From Clostridiaceae bacterium (lineage in GTDB: Bacteria > Bacillota > Clostridia > Saccharofermentanales > DTU023): 6,784 bases of DNA. Location: the NCBI GenBank assembly GCA_012511185.1, contig JAAZGN010000038.1:1-6784 (forward strand), in the 5' to 3' direction. Under the pieces are notes generated by a model, which saw only the letters and a program-made list of their open reading frames with translations, did no database searches and was not told where the DNA came from. The position numbers and the translations under genes were made by a program. Shown here in pieces: positions 5,902 to 6,784 of this stretch; position 1 is the first letter of the stretch; each line of letters begins with the position of its first letter.

Positions 5902-6784
5902 TTGAAACGCACACTTGTCTTAATCCTGATTCTGACCCTTGGGCTGATGCTGACCGCTTCGTGCAGTTCGCAGACTTATGACGCCAGGGAAATGGCCCTT
6001 GTCCAAGTGACCGGGGCAGACGGTTTCGCTACCATCTCCGTCGGCCCGGACGAAGTCATGATCCGCGCCTTGCTAGATGACGCGTTAGCAGGCTTGGACG
6101 AGCATGATGAAAAAGGATTTCAACGCCTTTTTCAACGCGAAGCCGTGCTCAGTTCGCTGGTATTTACTCCCGATAGAACAGCAAGTTTGAAAAACGGTGA
6201 CGAGGTAACCATCCGCGCCGACTACGACCATCAGCTGGCAAAAGAAGCTGGTGTCCGTTTCCGGAATGTCCGCTTCAAATACACGGTCGAAGGTCTCAAA
6301 GATGCAGTGCCGATTGATATCAAAGGTGACGTGGAACTCGCTTTTTCGGGGTATGACGGGCGGGGCCTGGCGTCGATCTCATTGTCAGGAGATGTCGACC
6401 GGTTCAAGCAGGGCTTCGAATTTGTCTTTACCCGGGGTAACACGGATCTGTCGAATGGCGATTTGGTCGAGCTGAAAGTGATACCCGACAACCGGGTCCT
6501 GACCGCGAAGGGAAAGATCGCGCGTGAGACCAACTTGTTCTTTGAGGTGTCAGGACTCCCGCCTCTGGTCGAGGTCGATCTGTTTGAGAACCTGGTCTTG
6601 ATTTTTGACGGTGTCAGCGACCAGGGCATTGTCACCTTTGACACCACCCGTTTGCCGGCCGACTGGGTTGAGGGCGGCATTCAAGGGGGAGCGCCGGTCC
6701 GTTTTACCGCGGTGCCGTCAGCGGGCCTTTCCAATGGTGAACCGGTCAAAGTTGAAGCCATTGTCGATACGGAATGGTTTACCG
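5902..6784 (+). CDS. Repeat-containing surface lipoprotein, C-terminus beyond the window
   Basis: This frame is open from its start to the window edge, so only the first 294 residues are visible (numbered from TTG at 5902). An in-frame ATG at 5896 would add two residues. The N-terminus is a lipoprotein signal: basic MKR, about 15 hydrophobic residues, then TASC with the predicted lipid-modified cysteine at residue 21. The -3 Thr is less typical than Leu. Lgt encoded in this window would be the modifying enzyme. The mature part is hydrophilic and beta-rich, and contains repeats of about 90 residues. One set is LKNGDEV (96-102), LSNGDLV (183-189) and LSNGEPV (276-282). A second is YTVEGLKDAVPIDI (127-140) against FEVSGLPPLVEVDL (214-227), each followed by a similar aromatic/Gly block. 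The pattern suggests tandem Ig-like extracellular domains; I recall similar repeats in uncharacterised clostridial proteins. Function and ligand are unknown. It diverges from addA. Confidence 0.85.
   Translation, partial: MKRTLVLILILTLGLMLTASCSSQTYDAREMALVQVTGADGFATISVGPDEVMIRALLDDALAGLDEHDEKGFQRLFQREAVLSSLVFTPDRTASLKNGDEVTIRADYDHQLAKEAGVRFRNVRFKYTVEGLKDAVPIDIKGDVELAFSGYDGRGLASISLSGDVDRFKQGFEFVFTRGNTDLSNGDLVELKVIPDNRVLTAKGKIARETNLFFEVSGLPPLVEVDLFENLVLIFDGVSDQGIVTFDTTRLPADWVEGGIQGGAPVRFTAVPSAGLSNGEPVKVEAIVDTEWFT

Noticed and set aside
6231..6680. Minus-strand open frame of 149 codons opposite the lipoprotein gene
   Set aside because: The plus frame has a promoter, Shine-Dalgarno, signal peptide and internal repeats. 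The minus frame is Ser/Thr/Arg-rich antisense shadow.

Overview
The window looks like chromosomal DNA of a moderately G+C-rich anaerobic Bacillota-type bacterium, probably clostridial. This is inferred from three things: an AddA-type rather than RecBCD-type recombination helicase, a selenocysteine tRNA resembling clostridial ones, and Shine-Dalgarno plus TTGACA promoter signals of Gram-positive style. No insertion sequence, phage gene, CRISPR array or rRNA is visible.

Layout, left to right. Positions 1-69 hold the 5' two-thirds of a selenocysteine tRNA gene (selC) on the minus strand, cut off by the window edge, with its own promoter at 77-105. Upstream of it on the same strand lie lgt (131-925), for prolipoprotein diacylglyceryl transferase, and then a small DUF4190-like two-segment membrane protein (1062-1442) with its own promoter and a leader hairpin. 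Next is the very large addA gene (1621-5718), for the helicase-nuclease subunit of AddAB. All of these read right to left. A 183-base divergent intergenic region (5719-5901) separates addA from a rightward gene for a repeat-containing lipoprotein (5902 to the window end, incomplete).

How the parts relate. Lgt would lipidate proteins such as the lipoprotein encoded at the right end. AddA would act in double-strand-break repair with an AddB partner that is not in this window, since the usual neighbouring position is taken by the divergent lipoprotein gene. The genes appear to be separate housekeeping units with individual promoters rather than one pathway.

The less ordinary features are four. 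A truncated tRNA-Sec gene has a promoter that would start transcription almost exactly at the mature tRNA 5' end. An 11-codon leader ORF ends in an ATGA overlap with the addA start, and addA lacks a good ribosome-binding site of its own. addA has no adjacent addB. A terminator-like hairpin lies in the 5' leader of the DUF4190 gene. I found no convincing evidence of a wholly new multi-gene system here.
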